A DNA stretch of 64,000 nucleotides from Amphibacillus sediminis NBRC 103570 (GTDB lineage: Bacteria > Bacillota > Bacilli > Bacillales > Amphibacillaceae). Below the pieces are notes generated by a model that saw only the letters and a list, made by a program, of their open reading frames with translations, did not search any database and was not told where the DNA came from. A program made the translations under genes and the position numbers. How positions within the stretch are numbered: the first letter of the stretch is position 1; each line of letters begins with the position of its first letter. The stretch is taken from NCBI RefSeq assembly GCF_001552275.1, contig NZ_BCQW01000003.1, forward strand, positions 62,001 to 126,000. Direction: 5' to 3'. Below, piece by piece: positions 49,576 through 58,504 of this stretch.

Positions 49576-49630
49576 GGCTTTTATTCGCTTTTTTGCTAGA
49601 TTTGATTCGCATTGGATAAAATGTCACGTC

Positions 49631-49866
49631 TTTATCGCAGTGTAACTGGCTGTGGCTGCAATTACTCACCCCATCGAAGGGCTTTTGTAAGACTCCCACT
49701 TCAAGAAATAAGGGGATTTCTAAGTGGAGATCCAACAGCCAGTAACGGCCCGATTGGTTTAACTAACGATCAGTGAGGGAGAGAGCATGCTGACTAAATT
49801 TCGCGACGTCGTGTCGCAACGTCTGCGTTAGCACATCCTATGCGTCGAACCCCCACTACTTTATGT
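49631..49866 (+). repeat. Structured repeat R1, copy E (inverted)
   Basis: This copy is opposite to the other four: TTTATCGCAGTGTAACTGG lies at the left and CCCCCACTACTTTATGT at the right. It keeps the extra segment and most stems. It sits between ylxL and the rpsB promoter. Confidence 0.85.
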
Positions 49867-49881
49867 CTCCGATTGACAGGA

Positions 49882-50379
49882 TTATTTTGATGTAGTGCTA
49901 CTATGAAATTTAACAAGTAATTCTACTTCTGTTTTACCCCGATTTAATTTTTTTGCAATAGCTTCAACACTCTCGCCATTACTATACAGAGAGAGTACTT
50001 GAGCGGCAAAGGATTGCTCAAACTTATCCTGCTGCTCAGCGATTTGAACAGGTTGATAGCTTGGATACCGCTGCTCATTTGTCGGTTTATCCTCTGAATC
50101 AACTGTTTCACTTGTAAGAGGGGGGGTATGAGCATTATTCGACTTGGCGTGTGAATGATTCGTTATCGAAGCATTATCGTTTATGTGTTTAATCATTTTT
50201 TCATTTTCTTCACGTAATTCTAATAAGTAGACGGCTAATAAGTCCTCTATCTCTTTCTTTTCCTTCGTTAAATCAGCGAGTACCTGTTCTGGTCGGGCTA
50301 GTTTTTCTTTTAATTGTCTAATGATGATCAATGAAATAGCATGTAATAGAAAACTCAAAAACAATAGAATATAGAACAT
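49882..50379 (-). CDS. ylxL: YlxL/SwrB-type membrane-anchored protein
   Basis: This 165-residue protein has one N-terminal membrane segment (about 2-22), a Lys/Glu coiled stretch (about 23-65), an Asn/Thr-rich linker and a C-terminal helix-turn-helix-like segment (VLSLYSNGESVEAIAKKLNRGKTEVELLVKFH). The arrangement and position, at the end of the flagellar/chemotaxis operon before rpsB, match B. subtilis SwrB (YlxL), which promotes flagellar basal-body maturation. Sequence identity is too low by eye to be sure of function. Confidence 0.72.
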   Translation of the reverse strand: MFYILLFLSFLLHAISLIIIRQLKEKLARPEQVLADLTKEKKEIEDLLAVYLLELREENEKMIKHINDNASITNHSHAKSNNAHTPPLTSETVDSEDKPTNEQRYPSYQPVQIAEQQDKFEQSFAAQVLSLYSNGESVEAIAKKLNRGKTEVELLVKFHSSTTSK

Positions 50380-50389
50380 ATAACTCCCT

Positions 50390-50695
50390 CTAACCGTTTA
50401 TATCAATTTTTTTACCCAAATAGGGGTGTTCTGGTGACTTACCGTGAGTCTTAGCTAAATGAGAATGAGAACGAGGTTGTTTCTCTTCCTCTTGTTGTTT
50501 TTGCTTATCATTTTTGACTTGTTTTTTTTGCTCGAGTTCATTTACCGTTTTTCGTTTGGCCTCATCTGACTGAATTTGAGCCGATGCAAGCATATCCTGC
50601 ATGAACTGACCTCGTTGCTGAAGCTGTTCTTGAATCTTACCTGCATCTTGAGTTCGTGGTAGACCAACCTGCATTTCTACTGCTTTCCAACTCAT
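50390..50695 (-). CDS. Small charged protein of unknown function
   Basis: This 101-residue protein has no recognised domain. The N-terminal 35 residues (SWKAVEMQVGLPRTQDAGKI) look conserved and ordered. The rest is a highly charged Gln/Lys/Glu helix followed by a His/Ser/Lys-rich tail (SHSHLAKTHGKSPEHPYLG). GGAGGG precedes the ATG. It lies between fapA and ylxL in the flagellar operon with short gaps (10 and 21 bp), so it is translated with them. A role in motility or flagellar assembly is inferred only from position. Confidence 0.6.
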   Translation of the reverse strand: MSWKAVEMQVGLPRTQDAGKIQEQLQQRGQFMQDMLASAQIQSDEAKRKTVNELEQKKQVKNDKQKQQEEEKQPRSHSHLAKTHGKSPEHPYLGKKIDING

Positions 50696-50716
50696 TTAAC
50701 TCACTCCCTCCAGAAC

Positions 50717-52084
50717 CTATAATGGGATAATTTGAATTTCTCCTTCTTTGATATAAACCTGTGTGAATTTGTAATTTGTTGTCGTTGACTTTTGATATTT
50801 ACCAAAGCGTAAGTTTACATTCGGATACATGGTTCCTTTAACAATTAGCCGAGCTTTTTCTTCATCACCAATTTGCACATGCAGTGATTCAATCTGTGTA
50901 TCAATTTTGCTCAACTTACTTTCAGTTACTTGAATCGTGTTACGTTGCTTTAACAATAGGATACGTTCTTTTTGTGTCAACCCACCTGACTTGGCTTTAT
51001 TTTCTAGCTTTGCCCCTAAAGCCTTAAGCTTCTCAAGATCATTCAATAACGTTTTTTTGGCTAACTCTAACTTTGTTTCCAATAAAAATTGCTCTTGATC
51101 AATCCCAATCGCAATTTCGGTCTTGGTGTCCATCCGATTTCCAACATCTCTTGCAACGATGGTTACCCCAGCAGAGCAAACACCACCGACAATATTACCA
51201 GACTGGCAGAAAATGTGTTCTTTTGCGACGCAGTGGCTATGCATAATTGAGTTTTGGACAACAATGTTATTTTCCGCATCAACATTGGCTTGATTAATAT
51301 AGCCAATGTTAACGTTCCCACCAGCTTTAATCGTTCCTTTTTTTAAACCAGAGATTCCTTCTGTAATGGTAATGTTTCCTCCTGCTTCAATCTGACTCGC
51401 TTCAACTAAACCATAGATTTGGATATCTCCATCAGCTTTTACTCGATAGCCTGATGGAACATTGCCACGGATGGTTACAGAACCAATAAAATCAATATTT
51501 CCTGTTTGCATGGTTAAATCACCAGAAATTTCATAGGTATCAAAGATATGAATCTTGCTTCCAGCGATACTTAATTGACCATCAATCATGGCATAGAACG
51601 TTTTGGATTGTTCATCGTAACGTACATTTTTCCCTGCGATCATTTTGATAGGTCGACCTTTTTTAGCAGGAAGATTCTTACCGAAAATATCACGACCTGC
51701 CTTTCCTGGAATTGGGTCTGTTATAATCGCAATTTTTTCATCACTTGTCAATGAAGGAATTTTTTTGACATCTCGAAAATCTCTCTTCTCATCGACACCA
51801 AAGTAATCATCACGATCACAGACAAAGTCAATTTTTCCGTCAACCCCATGCTTTGGTTCTACACCCGTTGCAACATTAATTGGGAAATAGCCTGGATCAC
51901 ATTGCTTGGTTAGCTTTTGTAGATTATCCTCGTTATAGCCAAAAATGATTTTATGGGATGCTAACCATTCTTTCATCATCTTTTCACTTAGTTCGTCTGG
52001 GTTATATTCTGCTAGCATATGAATCGATGCTGACATTTTATCAGCTGCTATCAGCAAATCAAAATACTCGTTTAAATCCTCCAT
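50717..52084 (-). CDS. FapA (DUF342) family protein
   Basis: This 455-residue protein has an N-terminal alpha/beta part and a long series of polymer-like beta-helix repeats (about 170-330, rich in GNI/GNV, e.g. VTIRGNVPSGYRVKADGDIQIYGLV) and a C-terminal coiled coil. This is the FapA/DUF342 architecture. It sits directly downstream of sigD, as in several Bacillaceae but not B. subtilis. Function is unsettled; similar proteins have been associated with cell-surface or polymerising activities. Confidence 0.78.
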   Translation of the reverse strand: MEDLNEYFDLLIAADKMSASIHMLAEYNPDELSEKMMKEWLASHKIIFGYNEDNLQKLTKQCDPGYFPINVATGVEPKHGVDGKIDFVCDRDDYFGVDEKRDFRDVKKIPSLTSDEKIAIITDPIPGKAGRDIFGKNLPAKKGRPIKMIAGKNVRYDEQSKTFYAMIDGQLSIAGSKIHIFDTYEISGDLTMQTGNIDFIGSVTIRGNVPSGYRVKADGDIQIYGLVEASQIEAGGNITITEGISGLKKGTIKAGGNVNIGYINQANVDAENNIVVQNSIMHSHCVAKEHIFCQSGNIVGGVCSAGVTIVARDVGNRMDTKTEIAIGIDQEQFLLETKLELAKKTLLNDLEKLKALGAKLENKAKSGGLTQKERILLLKQRNTIQVTESKLSKIDTQIESLHVQIGDEEKARLIVKGTMYPNVNLRFGKYQKSTTTNYKFTQVYIKEGEIQIIPL

Positions 52085-52126
52085 ATCAAAATCTCCTTCA
52101 ACTTATCATTTAAGCATGGCAGCTTA

Positions 52127-52885
52127 TTAAGATAGTGCATTTTTTAATTTAAATATCGCCTGCTTATGAATTTGCGATATTCGAGATGTCGTTAGAGATA
52201 ACACTTGACCAATTTCTGTAAAAGTAAGCTCATCTTGATAAAATAAACTGATAACAAGCTGTTCATTTTTATTTAGCTTACTTATAGAATTCGCCAAATA
52301 TTGGTAATTCTCCTCTTTTAATAATCGATCTTCAGGTGTTAATTGTTGATTGTCAATAATGGTATAGCCCAAACTTTCTTTAAAATCATCTGGGCTATCC
52401 CCAATTTTCTCCTCAATTGAGAGCAAATTAGCAAACCAAACATCCTTATAGCTCGATTCTACATCCCTTACTTTTAAATTTAAATATTCAGCTATCTCGG
52501 CGGCCGTGGGCTCACGATGATAAAGTTGGAATAGTTCCTGTGTTGCTTGTTCGATTTTTTTTGCCTTTTCTCTTGTTGATCGTGGCAACCAGTCTTCTTT
52601 TCTCAGGCCATCAATGATCGCTCCTCTAATTCGAAAAGAGGCATATGTATCAAATTTCAAATCGCGTTCTGGTTCAAATTTTTGTAAAGCATCATATAAC
52701 CCCAAAAATCCCAAACTTCTTATATCATCTCTTGCTACATTTCGAGGAAGGTTGACTGAAATCCGCTGCGTATGATAATCGACTAAATACATATAGTGTT
52801 GAACGAGTCGATTGGCAGCTTCAGCATCTTTATGATCTATCCAGTTTTTCCATATTTGCTCGATCGTTAATTGCTCTGCAACCAA
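52127..52885 (-). CDS. sigD: RNA polymerase sigma factor SigD (FliA/WhiG type)
   Basis: This 252-residue flagellar sigma factor has region 2 (DIRSLGFLGLYDALQKFEPERDLKFDTYASFRIRGAIID, about 50-90), region 3 and region 4 with a helix-turn-helix (LTFTEIGQVLSLTTSRISQIHKQA). It directs late flagellar, chemotaxis and autolysin genes in bacilli. It sits in its standard place after cheD. Activity is normally blocked by FlgM, not encoded in this window. Confidence 0.92.
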   Translation of the reverse strand: MVAEQLTIEQIWKNWIDHKDAEAANRLVQHYMYLVDYHTQRISVNLPRNVARDDIRSLGFLGLYDALQKFEPERDLKFDTYASFRIRGAIIDGLRKEDWLPRSTREKAKKIEQATQELFQLYHREPTAAEIAEYLNLKVRDVESSYKDVWFANLLSIEEKIGDSPDDFKESLGYTIIDNQQLTPEDRLLKEENYQYLANSISKLNKNEQLVISLFYQDELTFTEIGQVLSLTTSRISQIHKQAIFKLKNALS

Positions 52886-52902
52886 CCTAATCGCCTCACT
52901 TT

Positions 52903-53403
52903 CTAAATTTCTTTTGTTCCTTGGCTAACCGTTCGTACACTTAGTCGAGTTGTCTCAGGAGAAAATTCAATCGTTCGACCACTATTTCCATAAACATCTT
53001 CAGCTATAATAGGAACGCGATAAGCCTTTAATGCCTCTTTTACGGCATCTACATTACGAACACCAACTCGAAGCATATCATTTGAAGAGCTAAACGAAAA
53101 CATCTGAGCCCCTCCCGCTATTTTAGCCTTTAAAGCAAATTTCCTTGCTCCATCTTCGAGTAACGTATTGATCAAAAGTGGTATCGCTGTATCTGCATAT
53201 TTAAATGGATTGAAAGCTGACTTCTTGGCTGAAGTAGAATCTGGTAGCATCACATGAGCCATTCCTGCCATTTTTAATGTGGCGTCATAAACGACAACGC
53301 CAACACAAGATCCTAAGCCTGATGTACGCAAAACGTCCGGTGATTTTGCAAATTGTAAGTCAGCAATTCCAACTTTAATAACTTGACCAACCATGGCAGT
53401 CAC
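52903..53403 (-). CDS. cheD: Chemoreceptor glutamine deamidase CheD
   Basis: This protein of about 166 residues has the catalytic Cys in GLGSCVGVVVYD (about 30) and His in AHVMLPDS (about 50). It deamidates receptor glutamines and interacts with CheC. The GTG at 53403 overlaps the cheC stop (GTGA); an ATG at 53394 is the alternative start. Neither has a strong ribosome binding site, so coupling to cheC translation is likely. Confidence 0.9.
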   Translation of the reverse strand: MTAMVGQVIKVGIADLQFAKSPDVLRTSGLGSCVGVVVYDATLKMAGMAHVMLPDSTSAKKSAFNPFKYADTAIPLLINTLLEDGARKFALKAKIAGGAQMFSFSSSNDMLRVGVRNVDAVKEALKAYRVPIIAEDVYGNSGRTIEFSPETTRLSVRTVSQGTKEI

Positions 53404-54035
53404 TTATCCATAACACCTAATTGGTTGAAAATCTTCGGGAAGGAGTCCGGATCTGGTAATAGGAAAAAATGCCCCCGAATCGGTTGATTGTGATCTTCTT
53501 GATCATCAATAATAGTCTCAATAATAATGGCGTAGTCACTAACCTGTGATAATTCTAGTAAACCTTCTGCTAGAATCGCACCTGCCATATCAATTGTAAG
53601 TAAAGGTACAGATGGTTGTAGTAGCACATTGATAAAATCAGAGAGTGCAGATAGATAAGAACCCGCCAAAATATTTCCCATCTCTTGTAGCGCCGATAGT
53701 GCCATATCATTAGGTTCAGCATCAGTAATTGAAAACTCAGTTAACCCCGTCATCTGTTTAACAAAACCATTTGCTTCTTCGGGTGATAAAACGAAAAACA
53801 TATTGCCAGGTGCATCGCCTTCAATTCGGAGAAATACAGCAGCAATAATTGTTTCTGGTCCACCAGCAAGCTCCATCATCTCATTGTAATCAACGACTCT
53901 AACAGCCGGAACATGCATGTCCACCTTACGATTTAATAGCATTGACAAGGAAGTAGCAGCATTACCAGCCCCAATATTGCCTATTTCTTTAAGCGTATCG
54001 ATTTGATAGTCTGTTAATGACTCAATAAATGACAT
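53400..54035 (-). CDS. cheC: CheY-P phosphatase CheC
   Basis: This 211-residue CheC/FliY/CheX-family protein carries two phosphatase-type helices, EIGNIGAGNAATSLSMLL (about 17-34) and LQEMGNILAGSYLSALS (about 115-131), each with Glu and Asn in the active positions. In B. subtilis it dephosphorylates CheY-P and is stimulated by CheD. Its partner CheD follows with overlap. Confidence 0.92.
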   Translation of the reverse strand: MSFIESLTDYQIDTLKEIGNIGAGNAATSLSMLLNRKVDMHVPAVRVVDYNEMMELAGGPETIIAAVFLRIEGDAPGNMFFVLSPEEANGFVKQMTGLTEFSITDAEPNDMALSALQEMGNILAGSYLSALSDFINVLLQPSVPLLTIDMAGAILAEGLLELSQVSDYAIIIETIIDDQEDHNQPIRGHFFLLPDPDSFPKIFNQLGVMDK

Positions 54036-54038
54036 AAA

Positions 54039-54518
54039 TTACACCTTCTGTACATCAGAATGAGTGGTCGATTTTATTTCTTCATGGGATAATACTTTAT
54101 CGATATTTAATAAAATCAATAAACGATCATCATGTTTGGCTACACCGTCAATATAATCAATCGAAACCGATCCGACCGTTTCTGGGGCTGGCTCTATTCT
54201 TTCCTTTGGTATATCGATGACATCATAGGCTGCATCGACAATAAGACCTACGTCCATATTATTATGCTGAATAATAATCGTTCTTGTGCTGTCAGTGTAT
54301 TCCTGAACTTCAAAACCAAACCGGCTGCGCAAATCAATGATGGGTGTTACAACCCCGCGAAGATTTAATACACCTTTAACAAAATCAGGTGTTCCTGGAA
54401 TACGCGTGATGTGCATCACCCGTTCAATTGATCCGACAAGATCAACGGGCATTGAATATTCTTCGTTAGCTAATTGAAAGACAATTGACTTTATAAACTC
54501 CGTTGTTCCTCCTACCAT
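54039..54518 (-). CDS. cheW: Chemotaxis coupling protein CheW
   Basis: This protein of about 159 residues is a CheW domain (VFQLANEEYSMPVDLVGSIERV, then PGTPDFVKGVLNLRGVVTPIIDLRSRFG). It links CheA to receptors. The start is ATG 54518, with AGGAGG nine bases upstream; a GTG at 54527 is nearer that site and less likely. It is 13 bp after cheA. Confidence 0.92.
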   Translation of the reverse strand: MVGGTTEFIKSIVFQLANEEYSMPVDLVGSIERVMHITRIPGTPDFVKGVLNLRGVVTPIIDLRSRFGFEVQEYTDSTRTIIIQHNNMDVGLIVDAAYDVIDIPKERIEPAPETVGSVSIDYIDGVAKHDDRLLILLNIDKVLSHEEIKSTTHSDVQKV

Positions 54519-54531
54519 AGTCCTCACCCTC

Positions 54532-56550
54532 CTATTTAATTAGAGCATTTGTATCAACAATCAATGCTACCTGTCCATCACCTAAGATCGTCGCACCTGA
54601 AATAGCAAAGATATCGGTTAAGTAATTTCCAAGCGATTTCAATACTACTTCCTGCTGTCCAATGAATGTATCAACAATTAAACCTGCCATTTTCTCACCT
54701 TGTCGAATAATAACAACTGAATAATAGTCATCTTCTTCTACGTCCCCTGGGACTTCAAAGACTTCTTTTAATGAAACAAGGGGAACAACCTTTCCTCTGA
54801 AGTCAATAACCTGCTTGTTATGTGCATGCATAATGTCCTTTTTATGAACAATAGCTGTTTCGATTATCGACGAGAGTGGAATAGCGTATTTTTCATTTTG
54901 CACTTCTGTTAACATGACTGAAATAATAGATAAGGTTAATGGTAATTGAATTAAGAATGTTGATCCTTCATTAAATGAAGAATTAATCGATATATTACCT
55001 CCTAAAGATTCTATCGTATTCTTAACGACATCAAGTCCTACACCACGCCCAGAAATATCAGAAATTTTATCTGCTGTTGAAAAACCACTCTCCATAATTA
55101 GTTGGTAGACTTGTTTATCCGTATAACCATTTGCTTGTTCTCTCGTAATGATGCCGTTTGAAATTGCTTTTGTAATGACTTTTTCCCGATCTATTCCTGC
55201 GCCATTATCCGATATTTCAATAAAGACATGGTTACCACTGTGGTAGGCATTTAATTTTAAAATCCCTTCTTCTGGCTTACCCTTTTGCTTTCTTACTTCT
55301 GGCGTCTCAATCCCGTGGTCTAAAGCATTACGAATTAAATGAACAAGTGGATCACCGATTTCATCAATTACTGTTCGATCTAGCTCTGTCTCAGCGCCAT
55401 AAATTTGCAAATCTACTTTTTTGTTTAAGTCTTTCGTCAATTGACGTACCATTCTTGGAAAACGGTTGAATACTTGATCAATCGGAACCATCCGCATATT
55501 TAAAATAATATTTTGTAAATCACCTGAAATCCGTGACATATGCTCAACCGTCTCTTGAAGCTCAGCATCACGTAATGAGCTAGCAATTTGCTCTAATCTT
55601 CCACGATCTATAACTAACTCTTCAAATAAATTCATTAACGCATCTAATCGCTCAATATTGACACGAATGGTCCGATTACTAACTTGTGACTTTGTTGTTT
55701 CCTTACCAGAATTTGCTTCACTATTATCCTGTTGTACAGCATTAGATTGGGTCTGAGTATATTCATTTTGTTCACTGATATTGTCGAGAGATAGCTCAGC
55801 AACGACCACCTCTTCAATTTCTGACACCTTCATAATTTTTTGTTTAATCATATCGGGTGTATCTTTAGTCACAAGGATAACATTAAAATCATACTCAAAT
55901 TGTTCATCTTCAAGCTCCGTAACTGATGGCGTTGATTTAATCACTTCACCTATCTTTTCGAGTATTTCGAATACCATGTAGACACGAGCAGCTTTAAGTA
56001 AGCATGACTCTTGCAGTCGTACTGTTACTTGATAATTCGCAAAACCTTTTTCTTGTGATTGCTGTAAAACAGTTAATTCAAATTGGTCAAGCTGTTGTTC
56101 AATTTGGACAGAAGCCGACTGATTCACTGTTACAGCTGCCTCCTCATTAGCGGTGACTACTTCACCTGCCTCAATGGCTTGGAGCTGATTTACAAGATTT
56201 GTGACATCTTGCTTACCTTCCCCACCGTCTGTGATATCAAGGACCATGGATTCTAGCACATCAACTGCATTGAACACTACATCAATAATATCTGAATTCA
56301 AGGTAATCTTGTGATGGCGAACAGCATCCAAGACGTTTTCCATTTTATGAGTTAAATCAGCTAAATCCTGAAAACCCATGGTAGCGGACATACCTTTCAA
56401 CGTATGCGCAGACCTAAATATTTCGCTTACAATTGTCAGATTACTAGGTTCTTTCTCTAACTCTAACAAATGCTCATTTAACGCTTGAATATGCTCTTTA
56501 CTCTCTTCGATAAATACATCAAGATACTCATTCATTTCCATGCTATTCAC
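54532..56550 (-). CDS. cheA: Chemotaxis histidine kinase CheA
   Basis: This 672-residue kinase has an HPt domain (about 1-105, with the phospho-accepting His in SAHTLKGMSATMGF, about residue 49), P2 (about 160-260), dimerisation (about 300-355), a HATPase catalytic domain (DPLVHLIRNALDHGIE, GAGID, GRGVGLDVV) and a C-terminal CheW-like regulatory domain. The length equals the B. subtilis protein. Its start overlaps the end of cheB by 8 bp. Confidence 0.95.
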   Translation of the reverse strand: MNSMEMNEYLDVFIEESKEHIQALNEHLLELEKEPSNLTIVSEIFRSAHTLKGMSATMGFQDLADLTHKMENVLDAVRHHKITLNSDIIDVVFNAVDVLESMVLDITDGGEGKQDVTNLVNQLQAIEAGEVVTANEEAAVTVNQSASVQIEQQLDQFELTVLQQSQEKGFANYQVTVRLQESCLLKAARVYMVFEILEKIGEVIKSTPSVTELEDEQFEYDFNVILVTKDTPDMIKQKIMKVSEIEEVVVAELSLDNISEQNEYTQTQSNAVQQDNSEANSGKETTKSQVSNRTIRVNIERLDALMNLFEELVIDRGRLEQIASSLRDAELQETVEHMSRISGDLQNIILNMRMVPIDQVFNRFPRMVRQLTKDLNKKVDLQIYGAETELDRTVIDEIGDPLVHLIRNALDHGIETPEVRKQKGKPEEGILKLNAYHSGNHVFIEISDNGAGIDREKVITKAISNGIITREQANGYTDKQVYQLIMESGFSTADKISDISGRGVGLDVVKNTIESLGGNISINSSFNEGSTFLIQLPLTLSIISVMLTEVQNEKYAIPLSSIIETAIVHKKDIMHAHNKQVIDFRGKVVPLVSLKEVFEVPGDVEEDDYYSVVIIRQGEKMAGLIVDTFIGQQEVVLKSLGNYLTDIFAISGATILGDGQVALIVDTNALIK

Positions 56551-57622
56551 CTCTGACTTTCAATTGATTAACCATCGTTTCTGCAATGTCTGGAAGTGCG
56601 ACAACATAATCTACTAATTGCGTTTTTTCAGCTGCCTGAGGCATCCCGTAAACGACACAGGTTTCTTTTGACTCAGAAACGACAATTGTGTTTTCCTTAC
56701 TTGACTTCATCTCAATCAGACCATTTGCCCCATCTGTACCCATACCTGTCATTACAACGGCTAAAAGCTGTTTATTTCTGAGCTGAGCCATTGATTCAAA
56801 TAACACATCGACAGACGGTTGGTGACCGTTACGGTTACCTTCTCTTGAAACCTTAGCTTGTAAACCTTTAAATGTTTCTATAATTCTAAACTGAAAGCCG
56901 CCGGGTGCAATATAAGCTGTACCATTCTCCAATAACTCACCATCTTCTACTTCTCTGACGCGAATATCAGACAATTGATCTAAACGATTAGCTAATGAAT
57001 GGGTAAATCCAGCTGGCATATGCTGAACAATAGCAATTGGAGCTGGGATATCTTTAGGAAGTCTCGTTAAAACCTGTTGTAAGGCCCGTGGACCTCCTGT
57101 TGATGTTCCGATTCCTACCAAGAAACCCGTCTTATTCTTTTCTTTTATTAAGTTTGGTTTAAACCGAAAAGAAGGGATGGGCTTAGTATTAGAATTAAGC
57201 TTATTTATGTTGCTTAGCTGGGCTTGAGAAGCGTGTATAACCTTACTTATAATTTCGGCTTCTTTCTCACGAATGTTTAGTGATATTGACCCAGATGGCT
57301 TAGCGATAAAATCAACCGCACCTAATTCCATAGACTCAAAAGTTTTGTCTGCCCCTTCTTTGGTTAGGCTAGAAAGCATAATAACAGGCCTTGGTTTAGT
57401 CTTCATAATTTGAGCTAGGGCAGAAATCCCATCCATAATCGGCATTTCTATGTCTAATGTAACGACATCGGGATTAAGTTGATCAATTTTAGCCAATGCA
57501 TCTTGACCATTTCGGGCTGTATCCATTACCTGAATTCGGCTATGTGATGTTAATATATCTGAAATGATCTTTCTCATAAAAGCAGAATCATCTACGACCA
57601 ATACTTTAATGGTCTGATCCAT
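56543..57622 (-). CDS. cheB: Chemotaxis response regulator methylesterase CheB
   Basis: This 359-residue protein has a receiver domain (phospho-Asp in PDVVTLDIEMPIMDG, about residue 56) and a methylesterase domain with catalytic Ser in GTSTGGPRAL, His in VQHMPAGFT and Asp in GMGTDGANGL. It removes receptor methyl groups. It precedes cheA and follows flhG with a 6-bp gap. CheR is not encoded in this window. Confidence 0.94.
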   Translation of the reverse strand: MDQTIKVLVVDDSAFMRKIISDILTSHSRIQVMDTARNGQDALAKIDQLNPDVVTLDIEMPIMDGISALAQIMKTKPRPVIMLSSLTKEGADKTFESMELGAVDFIAKPSGSISLNIREKEAEIISKVIHASQAQLSNINKLNSNTKPIPSFRFKPNLIKEKNKTGFLVGIGTSTGGPRALQQVLTRLPKDIPAPIAIVQHMPAGFTHSLANRLDQLSDIRVREVEDGELLENGTAYIAPGGFQFRIIETFKGLQAKVSREGNRNGHQPSVDVLFESMAQLRNKQLLAVVMTGMGTDGANGLIEMKSSKENTIVVSESKETCVVYGMPQAAEKTQLVDYVVALPDIAETMVNQLKVRGE

Positions 57623-57628
57623 GGTTAT

Positions 57629-58504
57629 CTACCTCTCTTTAAGCAGCCTCTTTAATTTTGTAATAAATGATGAAGGACTTTTATCATTGTCATTCTTATC
57701 TGTCTGATTTGATACGTATTTCATTGCAATCTGGTTTATAGCACGAGTAGCAGGGCTGCGCGTATCAAACATTGAAAAGGGAATTTGTTTGATAACAGCT
57801 CGTGATACCTTTTTGTCAAAGGGGATCATGCCGAGTACATGAAGCGTTTTAGCTAGAAACCGCTCTGAAACTTTCTGTAATCGTTGAATAATTTGCTGTC
57901 CTTCCTTGGCATTCTCTACCCGATTAACGAGTAAATAAAAAGGTAACGACGCATTCCTTTGATGAATATGCTTCATCATCCCATAAGCATCCATCATAGC
58001 AGTAGGTTCAGGTGTAGTCACGACGATACATTCGTCAGCAGCTAGAATGAACAGTAAACTTTCATCTGAAGCCCCTGCCCCCATATCAAAGAAAACATAA
58101 TCATACTCGGAAGAAACTGTTTCAAATTGATCGATAAAATAATTAAACTTTGCTTCATCTAAACTAAAAAGATCTGAAAGTCCTGATCCAGCTGCTATGT
58201 AATTGATGGAATGTGGACCATGCTCAATAATATCATGTATAGGCAATTGCTTATCAAACATCTCTACAATGGTTGTATTAGCTTGTAAACCTAACAAAAT
58301 GTCTATATTACCCATACCGATATCTAAATCAACAATTAACACTGCTTTACCCTGCCCTGCTAGTGATAAGGCAAAATTTAAGGTAAAATTCGATTTTCCT
58401 ACCCCACCCTTACCACTAACGACTGCTATCGTTTTTGTCTGTCGTGTGGTAGTAAGCCTATTCATTCTTTTTCGTAAGTTGCTTGCTTGATCATGACTCA
58501 TCAT
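57629..58504 (-). CDS. flhG: MinD/ParA-like ATPase FlhG (YlxH)
   Basis: This 291-residue ATPase has a deviant Walker A VVSGKGGVGKSNFT (about 28-42). It regulates flagellar number and position with FlhF. It overlaps flhF by 14 bp. The C-terminal segment is basic. An N-terminal basic patch (MMSHDQASNLRKRMNRL) resembles the FlhF-activating motif. Confidence 0.92.
   Translation of the reverse strand: MMSHDQASNLRKRMNRLTTTRQTKTIAVVSGKGGVGKSNFTLNFALSLAGQGKAVLIVDLDIGMGNIDILLGLQANTTIVEMFDKQLPIHDIIEHGPHSINYIAAGSGLSDLFSLDEAKFNYFIDQFETVSSEYDYVFFDMGAGASDESLLFILAADECIVVTTPEPTAMMDAYGMMKHIHQRNASLPFYLLVNRVENAKEGQQIIQRLQKVSERFLAKTLHVLGMIPFDKKVSRAVIKQIPFSMFDTRSPATRAINQIAMKYVSNQTDKNDNDKSPSSFITKLKRLLKER

Noticed and set aside
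49532-49735. 67-codon minus-strand open frame upstream of rpsB
   Set aside because: It covers the rpsB promoter and an R1 repeat end; the coding potential comes from the repeat.
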